From Planctomycetota bacterium (GTDB lineage: Bacteria; Planctomycetota; Planctomycetia; Pirellulales; Pirellulaceae), in assembly GCA_024277285.1 (NCBI GenBank), contig JAJRVM010000340.1, forward strand, positions 1 to 55,942: a stretch of DNA of 55,942 bases, in the 5' to 3' direction. This document shows positions 36,385 to 45,381 of the stretch, piece by piece. The translations under genes and the position numbers were made by a program. How positions within the stretch are numbered: the stretch's first letter is position 1; each line of letters starts with the position of its first letter. The notes under the pieces were generated by a model. That model made no database searches. It worked only from the letters and a program-made list of their open reading frames with translations, and was not told the origin of the DNA.

Positions 36385-37848
36385 TCAGCGGTGTGGTGCC
36401 CAAAAGAGTTTGGCCATTTCACGGTTGACTTGTTCCCAGGTGGAAACCATTTCGGCCAATTTAGCAGATTCCTTGATGGCCAGATTATGCGACTCGTCGA
36501 TGTCCGCAGAAAGATCGTACAGTTCCCAGTCAGCTTGCGATTTCCCGTAAGCCGGTTGGCAGACGAGTTTCCAATTGCCGGCGCGCAAGGCGCGACGAGT
36601 GCGCATTCTCCAGAACAACACATCGTGCGGCGCGTCGTCGTCTTGGCGCGTCATAAATGGCACCAAATCGACGCCATCGCATTTCGAGCCGCGCGGAATG
36701 GGCAATCCTGCGGCAGTCGCTGCCGTGGCGTAGATATCTAAAGAAATGGCCGGTTTGGCAAATGTGGTCGAGGTGGGTAATACGCCTTTCCATTGCATCA
36801 TGAACGGAACTCGCAAACCACCTTCGTAGACTTCGCCCTTGCCACCACGCAGCGGCCGGTTGCTTGACGTCAATTCGCGCGTGGGGCCACCATTGTCGCT
36901 GACAAAGAAAATCAGCGTATTCTCTTCCAGTCCCGCATTGCGCAACGCCTCGAGCACCGCGCCGACACTGTCATCCAAATTGCTCAGCATTCCCGCGAAG
37001 ATGCGGCGATGAATGTCCTCAATGTGGGCGAAACGTTCCATGTATTTGTCCGCTGCTTGCAGCGGACTGTGAACGGCATTGTAGGCCAGGTACAAAAAGA
37101 AGGGTCGCTGCCGATTGCGTTGAATGAAACCGACCGCCTCGCGTGTCAGAGCGTCGGTCAGGTAAGCCGATTCCTCGACGGGCTGGCCACCGCGCAGGAT
37201 TGGATTGTTCGCATCGTAAGGTGGTTCGTCATGTCGCATGTGTGTGGACAACACCAGCGACCCACCACTCCAACGCCCTTGACCGCCCGCGGGCAAAACG
37301 CGGCGGCGCAACATGGTTGTCACGCCGTCGTAAGGCGGTGGTACGTAGAAGTGACCTTCGTGCAGGAACCCAAAAAACTCGTCAAAGCCATTGCGCAGCG
37401 GGTGGTACGCGGCCGTGCCACCCAAGTGCCACTTACCGACCAGTGCCGTGGCATAACCCGCACCGCGCAGACGCTCGGCCAAGGTCACTTCCGCCGGTGG
37501 CAGACCCACGGCGGGGTCGTCGTTGTCCGCACCGATCGGATTGAACTCGTAGCCAAATCGCATCTGATACCTACCGGTTATCAGGCCCGCACGCGAGGCG
37601 CTGCAATACGATGCGGTCACATAGCCGCTGGTCAGTCGAACACCGTTGCGTGCGATCGAATCGATGTGCGGTGTCGGTATTTCCGGGTTCCCTTGGCAAC
37701 CGAGTTCGCCGTACCCAAGGTCATCAGCCAACAGCAACACGATATTGGGTCGACCTGTGGGATGGTCTTGGGCGTGGGCGGTGCCGGCGACCCAACAGAC
37801 TGATACGGTGCACAGGCAGGCGATCGCGTGTCGCAGGCTATTGCTCAT
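36385..37848 (-). CDS. Exported type I (formylglycine) sulfatase
   Basis: Hydrolyses sulfate esters, most likely from sulfated polysaccharide, in the periplasm or outside the cell. The 487-aa product has a signal peptide (ending AHAQ) and then PNIVLLLADDLGYGELGCQG with the metal-binding Asp pair. The active-site signature YCSASRAGLITGRY has Cys82, which an anaerobic- or FGE-type maturase would convert to formylglycine (CXAXR form). KWHLG, FFLYLAYNAVHSPLQAADKY, DNGGPTRE and DVLFWRM are further family blocks. ATG at 37848 is preferred; in-frame ATGs at 37866 and 37890 only lengthen the n-region. No maturase is in the window. Faces the same way as two other exported enzyme genes upstream, but gaps are too long for a simple operon. 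Confidence 0.92.
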   Translation of the reverse strand: MSNSLRHAIACLCTVSVCWVAGTAHAQDHPTGRPNIVLLLADDLGYGELGCQGNPEIPTPHIDSIARNGVRLTSGYVTASYCSASRAGLITGRYQMRFGYEFNPIGADNDDPAVGLPPAEVTLAERLRGAGYATALVGKWHLGGTAAYHPLRNGFDEFFGFLHEGHFYVPPPYDGVTTMLRRRVLPAGGQGRWSGGSLVLSTHMRHDEPPYDANNPILRGGQPVEESAYLTDALTREAVGFIQRNRQRPFFLYLAYNAVHSPLQAADKYMERFAHIEDIHRRIFAGMLSNLDDSVGAVLEALRNAGLEENTLIFFVSDNGGPTRELTSSNRPLRGGKGEVYEGGLRVPFMMQWKGVLPTSTTFAKPAISLDIYATAATAAGLPIPRGSKCDGVDLVPFMTRQDDDAPHDVLFWRMRTRRALRAGNWKLVCQPAYGKSQADWELYDLSADIDESHNLAIKESAKLAEMVSTWEQVNREMAKLFWAPHR

Positions 37849-38160
37849 CGTGTTCGGCGCTCTCATTGTTCGGTTACCGTTACGGACCACAAACGTCTAC
37901 CAGCCTCGAAATAACGAATCGACAAGGTTGTGTTATTCGTTCCTGTTTTCAACTGATGATCGCGTTCCTCTGTGTTCATGAGTGGTTCTCCTGTTCCGCT
38001 CCGTGACCGGCCATGGTTAGACGCCGTTACTTCTCGTGACCGTGAACGGTTATTCGTACCTCTTAGCCGATTGAAGCATTTAACTAAGTCACGGACCCCT
38101 ACGGGCTTGCCCCGTAGGTGAACGAGTTTTGCCAGCTAAGACGCCGATACCCATAACTCC

Positions 38161-38199
38161 CCCCTCTCTCCCACCGCCGAAGGCGGTGGGGGAGAGGGG
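38161..38199. repeat. Long near-perfect palindrome (18-bp stem)
   Basis: CCCCTCTCTCCCACCGCC (38161-38178), loop GAA, GGCGGTGGGGGAGAGGGG (38182-38199), one mismatch. No T run follows on either strand, so it is not a classical terminator; more likely an interspersed palindromic element. Confidence 0.85.
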
Positions 38200-38414
38200 A
38201 GGAAGGCGTCGTTTCTAGCCCAATAAACTTCTTCACTCACCGCACAAGGAGGTGGGGGGTCGATCCATAGCCAACCAGACCTTAATGCACGTTCAACTTC
38301 ATTCGGCTAACCTGTTTCGGTTTTTCTGATATCTCAATCCTTTCGGTTCATGTTGAAGCAAACCGCGTCTTGATGCGGTCTCAGCAAAGCGGCGATTAAT
38401 CGAGAATGCTGTCT

Positions 38415-38500
38415 TCGACCGACGAAGGATTATGGGCGCGTTGCTGGTAGCTGACCAGTCGTGCCTCCTGCCGGGGCAAGCCCGGCGGAGGGCTCTTCGG
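38415..38500 (+). repeat. Dispersed repeat (CGACCGACGAA...TAGCTGACCAGTC family), copy 1
   Basis: Contains CGACCGACGAAGG, then GGTAGCTGACCAGTCGTGCC, then GGGGCAAGCCCGGCGGAGGG, whose core can form a GGGC/GCCC hairpin. Related copies at 43989-44074 and 53654-53712, all in the same orientation. Confidence 0.75.
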
Positions 38501-38610
38501 GATTAGCAGCGATTAGTGTCATCAGCGGTCCTCTTCCGGAACGTGCTGTTCGCTTCTTTCTTTCCGTGAACGGTTACCATTTATCGACGCTTCATCACGC
38601 GCGATCTTCA

Positions 38611-41013
38611 TCACTTCCGATGGGGCGTTGCAGCTTTCTGCCGCCCGACGCCCAATCCGATTGCGGGGACTGTCGTTTCGATCGATTCAGCATTCAGGTT
38701 GAATATCGTAAAACCGTCCGCTCCGAGTTGTCTGGCGAGATGGATCTGGCCAACGGTGCGATCGTCCGTAAGCCGCCACTGTCCAATGCCAGGATAGATG
38801 GGAATACGGCCGCCGACCAGTTTCAGCTGATTGGTCACCAGGCTCACAAAGGCCGGATCGGTTTGCGTATAGTCCATAGGGCAAACAAAGTCGAGGTAAC
38901 CTGCCTTGATCCACTCGGGCCAATCTTGTGCCACATCCGCCCGGCAGCTTGGATAGCGGCTGAAGACTGCGGCCGAGATCTCGATTTCGGGCCGCAGTTT
39001 CTTGGCTTCGTCGTGAACTGCCTTGACCAGACGCGTGATTTGCGCACAGCGCCAGTCGGCGTATTGGTCGCGTAGCGGTCCGTTATAACAGTCTTCGGGC
39101 CAGTGAGCGACGTGTTTTCCCGTCTGAGCCTGAAACCGTTGGCGGCAACCATCGCAGTAGCATTTGTCGCGGCCCGGGTAACGGATATAGTCGAAGTGCA
39201 AGCCATCGACGTCATACTTCTTCGCCACTTCCAACATGCTGGCAAGCTCGAGCTTGAAGTTCTCCGGGTGAGACGGGCAGAGCCAATCATGAGCTTTGCC
39301 GTCGACAGAGACCTGGTTGCGATGCTCGCGGTGGATCTTCTTGACAAACTCGGCTGGCGCGCCCGACAAGTTCCAGTTGACTTTCCACACATGTACTTGC
39401 AATCCGTGTTTGTGAGCTGCTTTGACGCATTGCGTGATCTGGTCACCATATTTCTTGTACGTGCGGCTGCGCGGCAGCACGTCGCTTGCATAGTGAGCGC
39501 GGCCGCCCCACAGCATGTTGGGGATGATCATGTTGAATCCGGCTTTACTCAATTCGCGCGCCGTCCGTTCCCAATCGCCGTCATAAGCTCCGGTGCCAGA
39601 GTGATTCCAGAACGCGCGTCCTTCCACGGTCTTGCTCGGTTGGGCGACCATGTAGGCGCGCACAAGTGTCGCGCGCAATTGGCCAGCCAGTTGAACCACC
39701 TCGGCATACTGTTTGTCGGCTCGTTTCTGCCGCGCCTGTCGAAACGTCTTCTGCGCGGACTCGAGTAGCGAGGCGACTTCCTTGTTGCTGGATTTCTTCA
39801 AGAAGTTGACGAGTTGTTTGGAATCGCTTAGATGCCCCACTTGCCCTGCACGGTCCAATGCGTTGGTGGCCATCTGCTGCCAGAGTGGCGGGGCCAAATG
39901 GCCCAACACAGCGGCAAGCATCTGTTTCTTCTTCTCGCGATCGTCTTGCAGGATCACATGCGAGAAGAATGCGCCTCGGTCACTCAGTAACATCGCTGGC
40001 CAATGCGTCGCCTTGCCATCGCCGGCGTACCACCAGCCGATCACACGCGCGTTAAATCCTGCCGGCTTCGCCGTGGTGATGTTCCATGACGCTTGTCGCA
40101 TCGAGGCTGGCAGGCCTTCAATATCCTTGGCCTCGAACCGGACCTCCGCCAGTGTGCCCTCATTGTCGGGTCGATGGTATTCGAGTTGTGAAAAGCCAAG
40201 TACGGCGCTAAGTTCGCTTGGCAGCTGATAACAGACCAGCAATTTACCACCACGCTCCACAAACTGTGCCAACGCCGCAGTCGATTCTTCGGATAGGCTC
40301 GAGTTGTGGGCCAGGATCGCAACGCGGCGTTTTCCCAATGCACCTCGTGAGATCGCCGTGTCTTCGATCGCGTCGCTGCCCAATCCCAGTTCGGTGAGCA
40401 TCGCGGCCACTTCACTCGCCGATTTCAAGGCCGATTTGACGTCCCCTTTGGAGTTGCTCGAGGGGATCACCAGCGCGACATCGTGTTCGACCGTTTCCAG
40501 GCGTCGCAGACGCAACGAAGAGTTGTGTTCTTGCCCACGCCACACACCGATGCGAATGCCATCGACCTTGTGCCAACCGACCGGCGTTCCTTCGATCGAA
40601 AAGTCGGCCTTTGAAAATCGCAGCGTCTGCCAGTCTTTGCCGGCTAACTCCGTTCCGGCAGAGTACCATCCCTTGCCACTGCGAAAGTAGAGCGAGAGTC
40701 GTCCGCCTGCCTCCGGGACCGTATTGAGGACCTCAAGAACCAGCTCGCCCGCGCCGGCCAGGTTGAGCTTCACATTGCGATCCATATAGACACGAGAGAT
40801 CTTCGGCTGGGACGCGAAAGGCAATGCCATTTCCACTACGTTCCGATCATCGTCTCTTACGACGTGCAGCGGCGTTTCTTCGCCACGTTCAGCCACGGCA
40901 TGCCATTGCTGCTGCGCTGCCGCAGTGTTCGCGTAGTCGAACGTGTCGATGGGTTGGTCGGTTCCCAGGACGCCCAAGCCCAGCAGGCAATAGCTGATGG
41001 TCCAGTGAATCAT
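38611..41013 (-). CDS. Exported GHL10-type glycoside-hydrolase-like protein with N-terminal beta-sandwich and Rossmann-like domains
   Basis: An 800-aa secreted protein, probably acting on polysaccharide. Residues ~1-20 are a signal-like segment (HWTISYCLLGLGVLG). The ~20-180 region is a carbohydrate-binding-like beta-sandwich (KLNLAGAGELVLEVLN, GWHKVDGIRIGVWRG). The ~185-400 region resembles a ThuA/GATase-like fold (VALVIPSSNSKGDVKSALKS, FVERGGKLLVCYQLPSE). The ~480-790 region is a GHL10-like TIM barrel with RELSKAGFNMIIPNMLWGG, CVKAAHKHGLQVHVWKVNWN, DGLHFDYIRYPGRDKCYCDG and PEIEISAAVFSRYP. The acidic DGLHFDYIRYP strand is the likely catalytic site. GAGGAG precedes the ATG at 41013 by 10 bases; the ORF extends to 41157 but those extra 48 residues have no leader. 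Substrate unknown. Confidence 0.82.
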   Translation of the reverse strand: MIHWTISYCLLGLGVLGTDQPIDTFDYANTAAAQQQWHAVAERGEETPLHVVRDDDRNVVEMALPFASQPKISRVYMDRNVKLNLAGAGELVLEVLNTVPEAGGRLSLYFRSGKGWYSAGTELAGKDWQTLRFSKADFSIEGTPVGWHKVDGIRIGVWRGQEHNSSLRLRRLETVEHDVALVIPSSNSKGDVKSALKSASEVAAMLTELGLGSDAIEDTAISRGALGKRRVAILAHNSSLSEESTAALAQFVERGGKLLVCYQLPSELSAVLGFSQLEYHRPDNEGTLAEVRFEAKDIEGLPASMRQASWNITTAKPAGFNARVIGWWYAGDGKATHWPAMLLSDRGAFFSHVILQDDREKKKQMLAAVLGHLAPPLWQQMATNALDRAGQVGHLSDSKQLVNFLKKSSNKEVASLLESAQKTFRQARQKRADKQYAEVVQLAGQLRATLVRAYMVAQPSKTVEGRAFWNHSGTGAYDGDWERTARELSKAGFNMIIPNMLWGGRAHYASDVLPRSRTYKKYGDQITQCVKAAHKHGLQVHVWKVNWNLSGAPAEFVKKIHREHRNQVSVDGKAHDWLCPSHPENFKLELASMLEVAKKYDVDGLHFDYIRYPGRDKCYCDGCRQRFQAQTGKHVAHWPEDCYNGPLRDQYADWRCAQITRLVKAVHDEAKKLRPEIEISAAVFSRYPSCRADVAQDWPEWIKAGYLDFVCPMDYTQTDPAFVSLVTNQLKLVGGRIPIYPGIGQWRLTDDRTVGQIHLARQLGADGFTIFNLNAESIETTVPAIGLGVGRQKAATPHRK

Positions 41014-41194
41014 TCGTGAGTGCTCCTCGTCAAGTTGGATGGCATGTGAAATGGCCGTCGTGATCTGGTTCTGACTGATCATACAATCTACCAAATCGAG
41101 AGCAGGGCGTGGCGTGCGAGTGTGGCAAATAACGAGATCCGGCCGGAGGCTTGGCACGCGCTGCGGACAGGAAAGACGCTGGCGTCACACTTCC

Positions 41195-41324
41195 CTTTTG
41201 GCCGTCATTTTCCTTGCCCCTAAAATTCCTTGCCCTTAAGAGGAGAATAACCTGAACACGATCCGTCAGAACGCGGTCCTCTTTACGACGGCCGAGTAGG
41301 GCAAAGAAGATTGTGGGCAAAGAC
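41195..41324. repeat. MITE-like inverted-repeat element, copy 3
   Basis: Left end CTTTTGGCCGTCATTTTCCT then TGCCCC (41195-41220); right end GGGCAAAGAAGATTGTGGGC then AAAGAC (41299-41324). The ends are imperfect inverted repeats of about 26 bp. Interior CCCTTAAGAGGAG...GAACGCGGTC...TACGACGGCCGAGTA resembles copy 1. No ORF. Confidence 0.7.
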
Positions 41325-41336
41325 TAACGTTCTTGC

Positions 41337-43661
41337 TCACCGTTGTTCCACGCAGCAGATTTGCCATGGTTCGAGTTCGAGCGTGATGTGAAACGGCAGC
41401 GTGGCGGCGACGCGCAGCAGTTGGTCGCCCGCAGCATCGATTCTGGTCAAGCGGACGACGCCTTTGCGCATCTGGTAACGCTGGGCCGTCAGCTGAACCG
41501 TTCGCTTCTTGCCCGATAGATTAGCAATGGCGTAGCAGACGTTTCCGGCTGCGGATTGCCAGGCGGTCGCTTGCACGACTGGCCAATCCAAGGGCAGGGG
41601 AGTGCGGTTCTGCAAGAAGGGCCTGTTGATATTGGGCGCGCCGGTAACCAAAGGATCATGGAGCATTCGGCCTTGCAGCAGGTAGTCTTCGCAGCGCTGC
41701 ATGATGCGCGCCGCATCGCGCAGCATCGTCAGCTCGGCGGACGGTTCCCCTTCGTCGTAATGGAATGGGCCTTGGTCGATGCGTACGCCGGGCTGCATGC
41801 CGAAGATGATGGCGCGGCCAAGGCCGATACGAGTGTCGCCGAACGGACTGAACTTGCCATCGATCCAACCGGCGTAATTCATTTGGTATTGGTGATAAAG
41901 ATAGATAAAGAGCGGCACGGAAACGGCGCCCGGCCCGTTCGCGGGCCACTCAGTGTCGGTGAACGCGCGGCCATGCGCAATATCGATTACCGGAATAAAG
42001 GCCTCTCCCGGCTCCTCGACGCCGATGAAGCTGTCAGGATGCTTGACGCGTGCTGTTGCGCGAACGTCTTTCAGGAAATCGTAGACCGCATGATATTGCC
42101 AGTGCCCGGCGCCGGGCGGGTGACCATGTGTGTCGCTGTAGCAATGAGGTATTCCACCGCCGATGTTCTGGTCCAAGTCGATCCCGGCAACGTCCCAATC
42201 GTAGATGTGTTGGAAGCACCCCCCGATCAAATCGCGTGTCACCTTGCTGCCGGCGCACAGCAAGTAGTTGTGAGCCCACGGACGACGGTCCAAGACGTCT
42301 CGCCCGGCGGGATTGAGAACGGCTCCTTTCTTTCCGCGGGCAAAGTAGTCGCCTCTCGCGTCGATGCCAAACTGTCTGGCCGCAATGAAATTGTCGTTGG
42401 TATCGATTTGTTTCGTTGGTTGTGGTTGTGACGCGTCGCGCAGGCGTCGCGCAGGCGAGGCTTGGCCCGTTTGAGGGCGTGGTGCACGCGGCTGTTGGGC
42501 AGGTCTAGGTTTCCACACGCCCCACCGAAAACCGGAAGTGAACAATTGCATATGGTCGTCTCGTTCGGCCAGCTTGTGTGCTAGTTCGATGTAGTAATCT
42601 TCACCGCCGCGAGGCGGAAAGTAGTCAGGACCGATCCACGCACCATGCTTCTCCCAGCCAAACGCACACGCCACGACCGGCACACGAAGCAGTTCGCGAT
42701 AGGCGCGCAGCCAGGCGTCTGTTTCTTCGGCGCTACGAAACTCTCCCTTCGATTTGATGCTGTAATTCAGAAAGACATTGGTTCGCTGCAGCCAGTCAGG
42801 CGTGGTGCCGGCGCGAATCTTCTTTTCGCACCAGGGCGCGTTCTTTTCGGCCCAGTCCCGGTAGATGTCGGCTCCCTCTTGCCAAGTTGGGCCCCCCACG
42901 GACCAGACGACTGCGTAATCGATTTTGGTTCGAGGTAACTGGAGACTGGGCAACTCGTGTCGCCAAGTGACCAGCAAACCCGTCTTCTTGCGCTGCAACA
43001 GCGGAACTTTGGTCCAACCCTGAGGGTCGTGCGCGCCACAGTAGAACCCGCCTGCGGGATCGAAGTAGTACATGAATTGCGCTGACGCGAGACCCGGGTA
43101 GGGCTTGGCCACGGCTGCGCCTGTACGCATGTTGGTTTGCGGGTCGCACAACAGTATGCCCTCGCACTGCGGGTACAGGACGCGATCGTCCTCCGAGTCG
43201 TCGTCCAACTGAGCTCGGCAAGTGAACAGCGGATAGTCGATCGCGCACAGCGGTTGGCTGCAACGGCTCGCCACATCGATGTGAAAGTGGATTCCAGGCT
43301 CATTGTCGGGCGCAGTGATCGTGCAGTCGACCAATGCGGGGTGCGGACCCTTTTGATCGAATCGGATCCGCACACCGTTCTCGATGCGAGTTAGTTCCTT
43401 TGAAGCGATGTTCGATGTTGCACTGCGTTTGGCGCGGTCAAAGTCCTTGCCGAAATAGAGCGCGTAGAGTCCGAATCCGCGGCCTTGAGCGGCCGCGTAG
43501 TCGCGGCCCGTTTGCTTGTCGACCAGTTGCGCGACGCCCCGCAAGTCCTCACGTAACACCAGTTTCACGCGATCGTTCTCAACGACCAGGTCTTCGGCGG
43601 AGATTGGTCCAGGTGTATTACATAACGTGCCCACGACAATCGCCACAAAAAAACCGCTCAT
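41337..43661 (-). CDS. Exported DUF6259-like protein (putative glycoside hydrolase)
   Basis: The 774-aa product has a signal peptide (residues 1-22, ending PISAED), an N-terminal beta-rich domain (~25-260; DLVVENDRVKLVLREDLRGV, IHFHIDVASRCSQPLCAIDY, YPQCEGILLCDP, MYYFDPAGGFYCGAHDPQGW), and a TIM-barrel-like domain (~290-640) that opens with GGPTWQEGADIYRDWAEKNA and contains YDWDVAGIDLDQNIGGG, FIGVEEPGEAF and a C-terminal beta domain. The layout matches DUF6259 proteins related to endo-alpha-N-acetylgalactosaminidase-type glycosidases. A Pro/Arg/Gln-rich insert (~395-430) interrupts the barrel. The family assignment is from memory of motif layout and is moderate; the substrate is unknown. The stop lies 12 bases from the MITE-like element. 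Confidence 0.65.
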   Translation of the reverse strand: MSGFFVAIVVGTLCNTPGPISAEDLVVENDRVKLVLREDLRGVAQLVDKQTGRDYAAAQGRGFGLYALYFGKDFDRAKRSATSNIASKELTRIENGVRIRFDQKGPHPALVDCTITAPDNEPGIHFHIDVASRCSQPLCAIDYPLFTCRAQLDDDSEDDRVLYPQCEGILLCDPQTNMRTGAAVAKPYPGLASAQFMYYFDPAGGFYCGAHDPQGWTKVPLLQRKKTGLLVTWRHELPSLQLPRTKIDYAVVWSVGGPTWQEGADIYRDWAEKNAPWCEKKIRAGTTPDWLQRTNVFLNYSIKSKGEFRSAEETDAWLRAYRELLRVPVVACAFGWEKHGAWIGPDYFPPRGGEDYYIELAHKLAERDDHMQLFTSGFRWGVWKPRPAQQPRAPRPQTGQASPARRLRDASQPQPTKQIDTNDNFIAARQFGIDARGDYFARGKKGAVLNPAGRDVLDRRPWAHNYLLCAGSKVTRDLIGGCFQHIYDWDVAGIDLDQNIGGGIPHCYSDTHGHPPGAGHWQYHAVYDFLKDVRATARVKHPDSFIGVEEPGEAFIPVIDIAHGRAFTDTEWPANGPGAVSVPLFIYLYHQYQMNYAGWIDGKFSPFGDTRIGLGRAIIFGMQPGVRIDQGPFHYDEGEPSAELTMLRDAARIMQRCEDYLLQGRMLHDPLVTGAPNINRPFLQNRTPLPLDWPVVQATAWQSAAGNVCYAIANLSGKKRTVQLTAQRYQMRKGVVRLTRIDAAGDQLLRVAATLPFHITLELEPWQICCVEQR

Positions 43662-43684
43662 TGTGCAATTCCCTCATTACTTCG

Positions 43685-43765
43685 TAGGGTGTGTCAATCG
43701 CGTCCATCCACGATTCCTGCTTCGAGAAGCTAAACCGCGAGCGCTGGCACGCCAGGATCCGCTGT
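43685..43765 (+). repeat. Interspersed REP-like repeat (GTAGGGTGTG family), copy 3
   Basis: Begins GTAGGGTGTGTCAATCGCG, has a variable middle, and ends CCGCGAGCGCTGGCACGCCA with a following GGATCCG that parallels AGAATGCGG of copy 2. Located just upstream of the DUF6259-like gene rather than after a stop codon. Confidence 0.65.
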
Positions 43766-43988
43766 GACCACTGCTCATATTACACCATGCGTACAATCGA
43801 CTGCGAGCGGCGATTGTGAAGAAATCATAACCGCTCACGCGGTTCGAGCCACAACGGACTCGTTGCGGCGGCCGAGGAGCTATCGCCCAACTCCAGCGGC
43901 GTCCAGGTTCATATGCGACTGTTCACAGTGAAAGAAACCACCTCTTGGTTCGGTCACCACCCCGCAGCGATGGATGGAGGAACTTACG

Positions 43989-44074
43989 TTCGACCGACGA
44001 ACGGACGTGGGTGTGCTGCCTGTAGCTGACCAGTCATGTCCCCGGCTGGGACAAGCCTGGCGGAGGGCTCCTTG
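43989..44074 (+). repeat. Dispersed repeat (CGACCGACGAA...TAGCTGACCAGTC family), copy 2
   Basis: GTTCGACCGACGAACGGACG, then CTGTAGCTGACCAGTCATGT, then GGGACAAGCCTGGCGGAGGG. Lies in the spacer upstream of serA. The 43766-43988 part of that spacer shows nothing recognisable. Confidence 0.75.
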
Positions 44075-44182
44075 TTCAACCATTGACCCGCCATGTCCAA
44101 TTGTCTTGTCCGGCGAAATGACGCACAATGGAAGGACCGTATTACTTGCGTTTTCGCACCTTTCGCGATTGTGAGTGTGGCC

Positions 44183-45376
44183 ATGAAAGTTCTGATTGCC
44201 GACAAATTGTCTAAGAGTACCGAGGAAGCACTGGAGCAACTGGGAGCTACGATCGACGTGCAACCTGATTTGGGCCCCGACACACTTCCTGGGGCCATTG
44301 GCGATGCACAAGTGCTGGTCGTCCGGTCGACCAAAGTGACGGCCGAAACGATTAGCGCGGGAGCACGTTTGTCGTTGATCGTCCGTGCCGGCGCGGGCGT
44401 CAATACGATCGATGTGAAGGCGGCGAGCAAACGGGGCATTTATGTGACCAATTGCCCCGGGAAAAACAGTGCCGCAGTCGCGGAACTGGCGATTGGCCTG
44501 CTGATCGCCTGCGATCGACGAATTGTCGCCGCGTGTACCGATTTGCGTAACGGCCGGTGGCGCAAGAAAGAGTACGGCAAGGCACGTGGACTGCGTGGTC
44601 GCACGCTGGGCGTCATTGGCGTTGGGATGATCGGCCGCGAGGTGATACGACGCGCCCAGGGCCTGGGGATGCAGGTGGTTGCCTGGAGCCGCCGTTTGGA
44701 TGAAGAACGGGCGGCGGAACTGGGCGTCGAGTACGCTGCGAATCCTCTGGACGTGGCCCGGCGCAGCGACGCCGTGTCGCTGCACGTGGCCGTAACTCCC
44801 GAAACAACCGGCTTGGTCAATGCCGAATTCCTTGCCGCCATGAAAGACGGAGCCATTTTGGTCAACGCCGCCCGCGGCGAAGTTGTTGAGCGTCAAGCGT
44901 TGCTCGACGCGATCGCACAAAAGGGACTTCGTGTCGGACTCGATGTGTTCGCGGGCGAACCGAAGCAAGGTGAGGCACCGTTCGAAGACACGCAGCTTGC
45001 CGCGCTGGTGACTGCCACACCCCATGTTGGTGCTTCAACGGATGAAGCGTCCGAAGCGATTGCCAACGAAGTGGTTCGGATCGTTCGGACCTTTCGCGAA
45101 ACAGGGAAACCGGTCAACACCGTGAATATGTGTGCTCATTCACCCGCGACCCACTCGCTGGTCGTACGCCATTTCAATCAAGTCGGTGTGTTGGCCAGTG
45201 TCCTCGATTCGTTGCGCGAAGAGGGGATCAACGTCGAGGAGATGGAGAATACTATCTTTGACGGTGCCAAAGCGGCATGTTGTACCTTCCTGCTCGACAC
45301 GTCACCCTCGGACGCGGCCGTCGAAAAACTCAAAGCGAACGACGCCATCCTGCAGATATCACTCGAGTCGCGATAG
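44183..45376 (+). CDS. serA: D-3-phosphoglycerate dehydrogenase
   Basis: First step of serine synthesis: NAD-dependent oxidation of 3-phosphoglycerate to 3-phosphohydroxypyruvate in the cytosol. The 397-aa product has the substrate-binding region (~1-95), the Rossmann motif GVIGVGMIG (143-151), NAARGEVV with catalytic Arg231, LDVFAGEP with the catalytic Glu, and TPHVGAST with His281. The C-terminal ~80 residues look like an ACT regulatory domain (FNQVGVLASVLDSLREEGIN), suggesting allosteric control. Other D-2-hydroxyacid dehydrogenases share the core, but the ACT-like end and RAGAGVNTIDVKAASKRGI favour SerA. The ATG at 44183 is chosen because translation upstream to 44093 gives no conserved sequence. 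The 7-bp tandem repeat starts within 6 bases of the stop. Confidence 0.9.
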   Translation: MKVLIADKLSKSTEEALEQLGATIDVQPDLGPDTLPGAIGDAQVLVVRSTKVTAETISAGARLSLIVRAGAGVNTIDVKAASKRGIYVTNCPGKNSAAVAELAIGLLIACDRRIVAACTDLRNGRWRKKEYGKARGLRGRTLGVIGVGMIGREVIRRAQGLGMQVVAWSRRLDEERAAELGVEYAANPLDVARRSDAVSLHVAVTPETTGLVNAEFLAAMKDGAILVNAARGEVVERQALLDAIAQKGLRVGLDVFAGEPKQGEAPFEDTQLAALVTATPHVGASTDEASEAIANEVVRIVRTFRETGKPVNTVNMCAHSPATHSLVVRHFNQVGVLASVLDSLREEGINVEEMENTIFDGAKAACCTFLLDTSPSDAAVEKLKANDAILQISLESR

Positions 45377-45381
45377 CATTA

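Larger units (their letters stand above)
37849..38610. other. Long hairpin-rich spacer
   Basis: About 760 bp between two minus-strand genes. It holds an 8-bp hairpin CCTACGGG/CCCGTAGG (38098-38118), a long 18-bp stem (38161-38199), a short ACCGC/GCGGT hairpin near 38370, and a dispersed repeat (38415-38500). No coding sequence was recognised. Confidence 0.6.

Noticed and set aside
38461..39075. 204-codon plus-strand ORF at the 3' end of the GHL10-like gene
   Set aside because: Most of it is antisense to the minus-strand coding region and its start lies in a dispersed repeat.
34422..41324. Insertion sequences
   Set aside because: The inverted-repeat elements are about 100-130 bp and no transposase reading frame lies in or near them.
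43880..45025. 381-codon minus-strand ORF overlapping serA
   Set aside because: It is antisense to a gene with clear catalytic motifs; its translation is low in hydrophobic structure and has no recognisable family.
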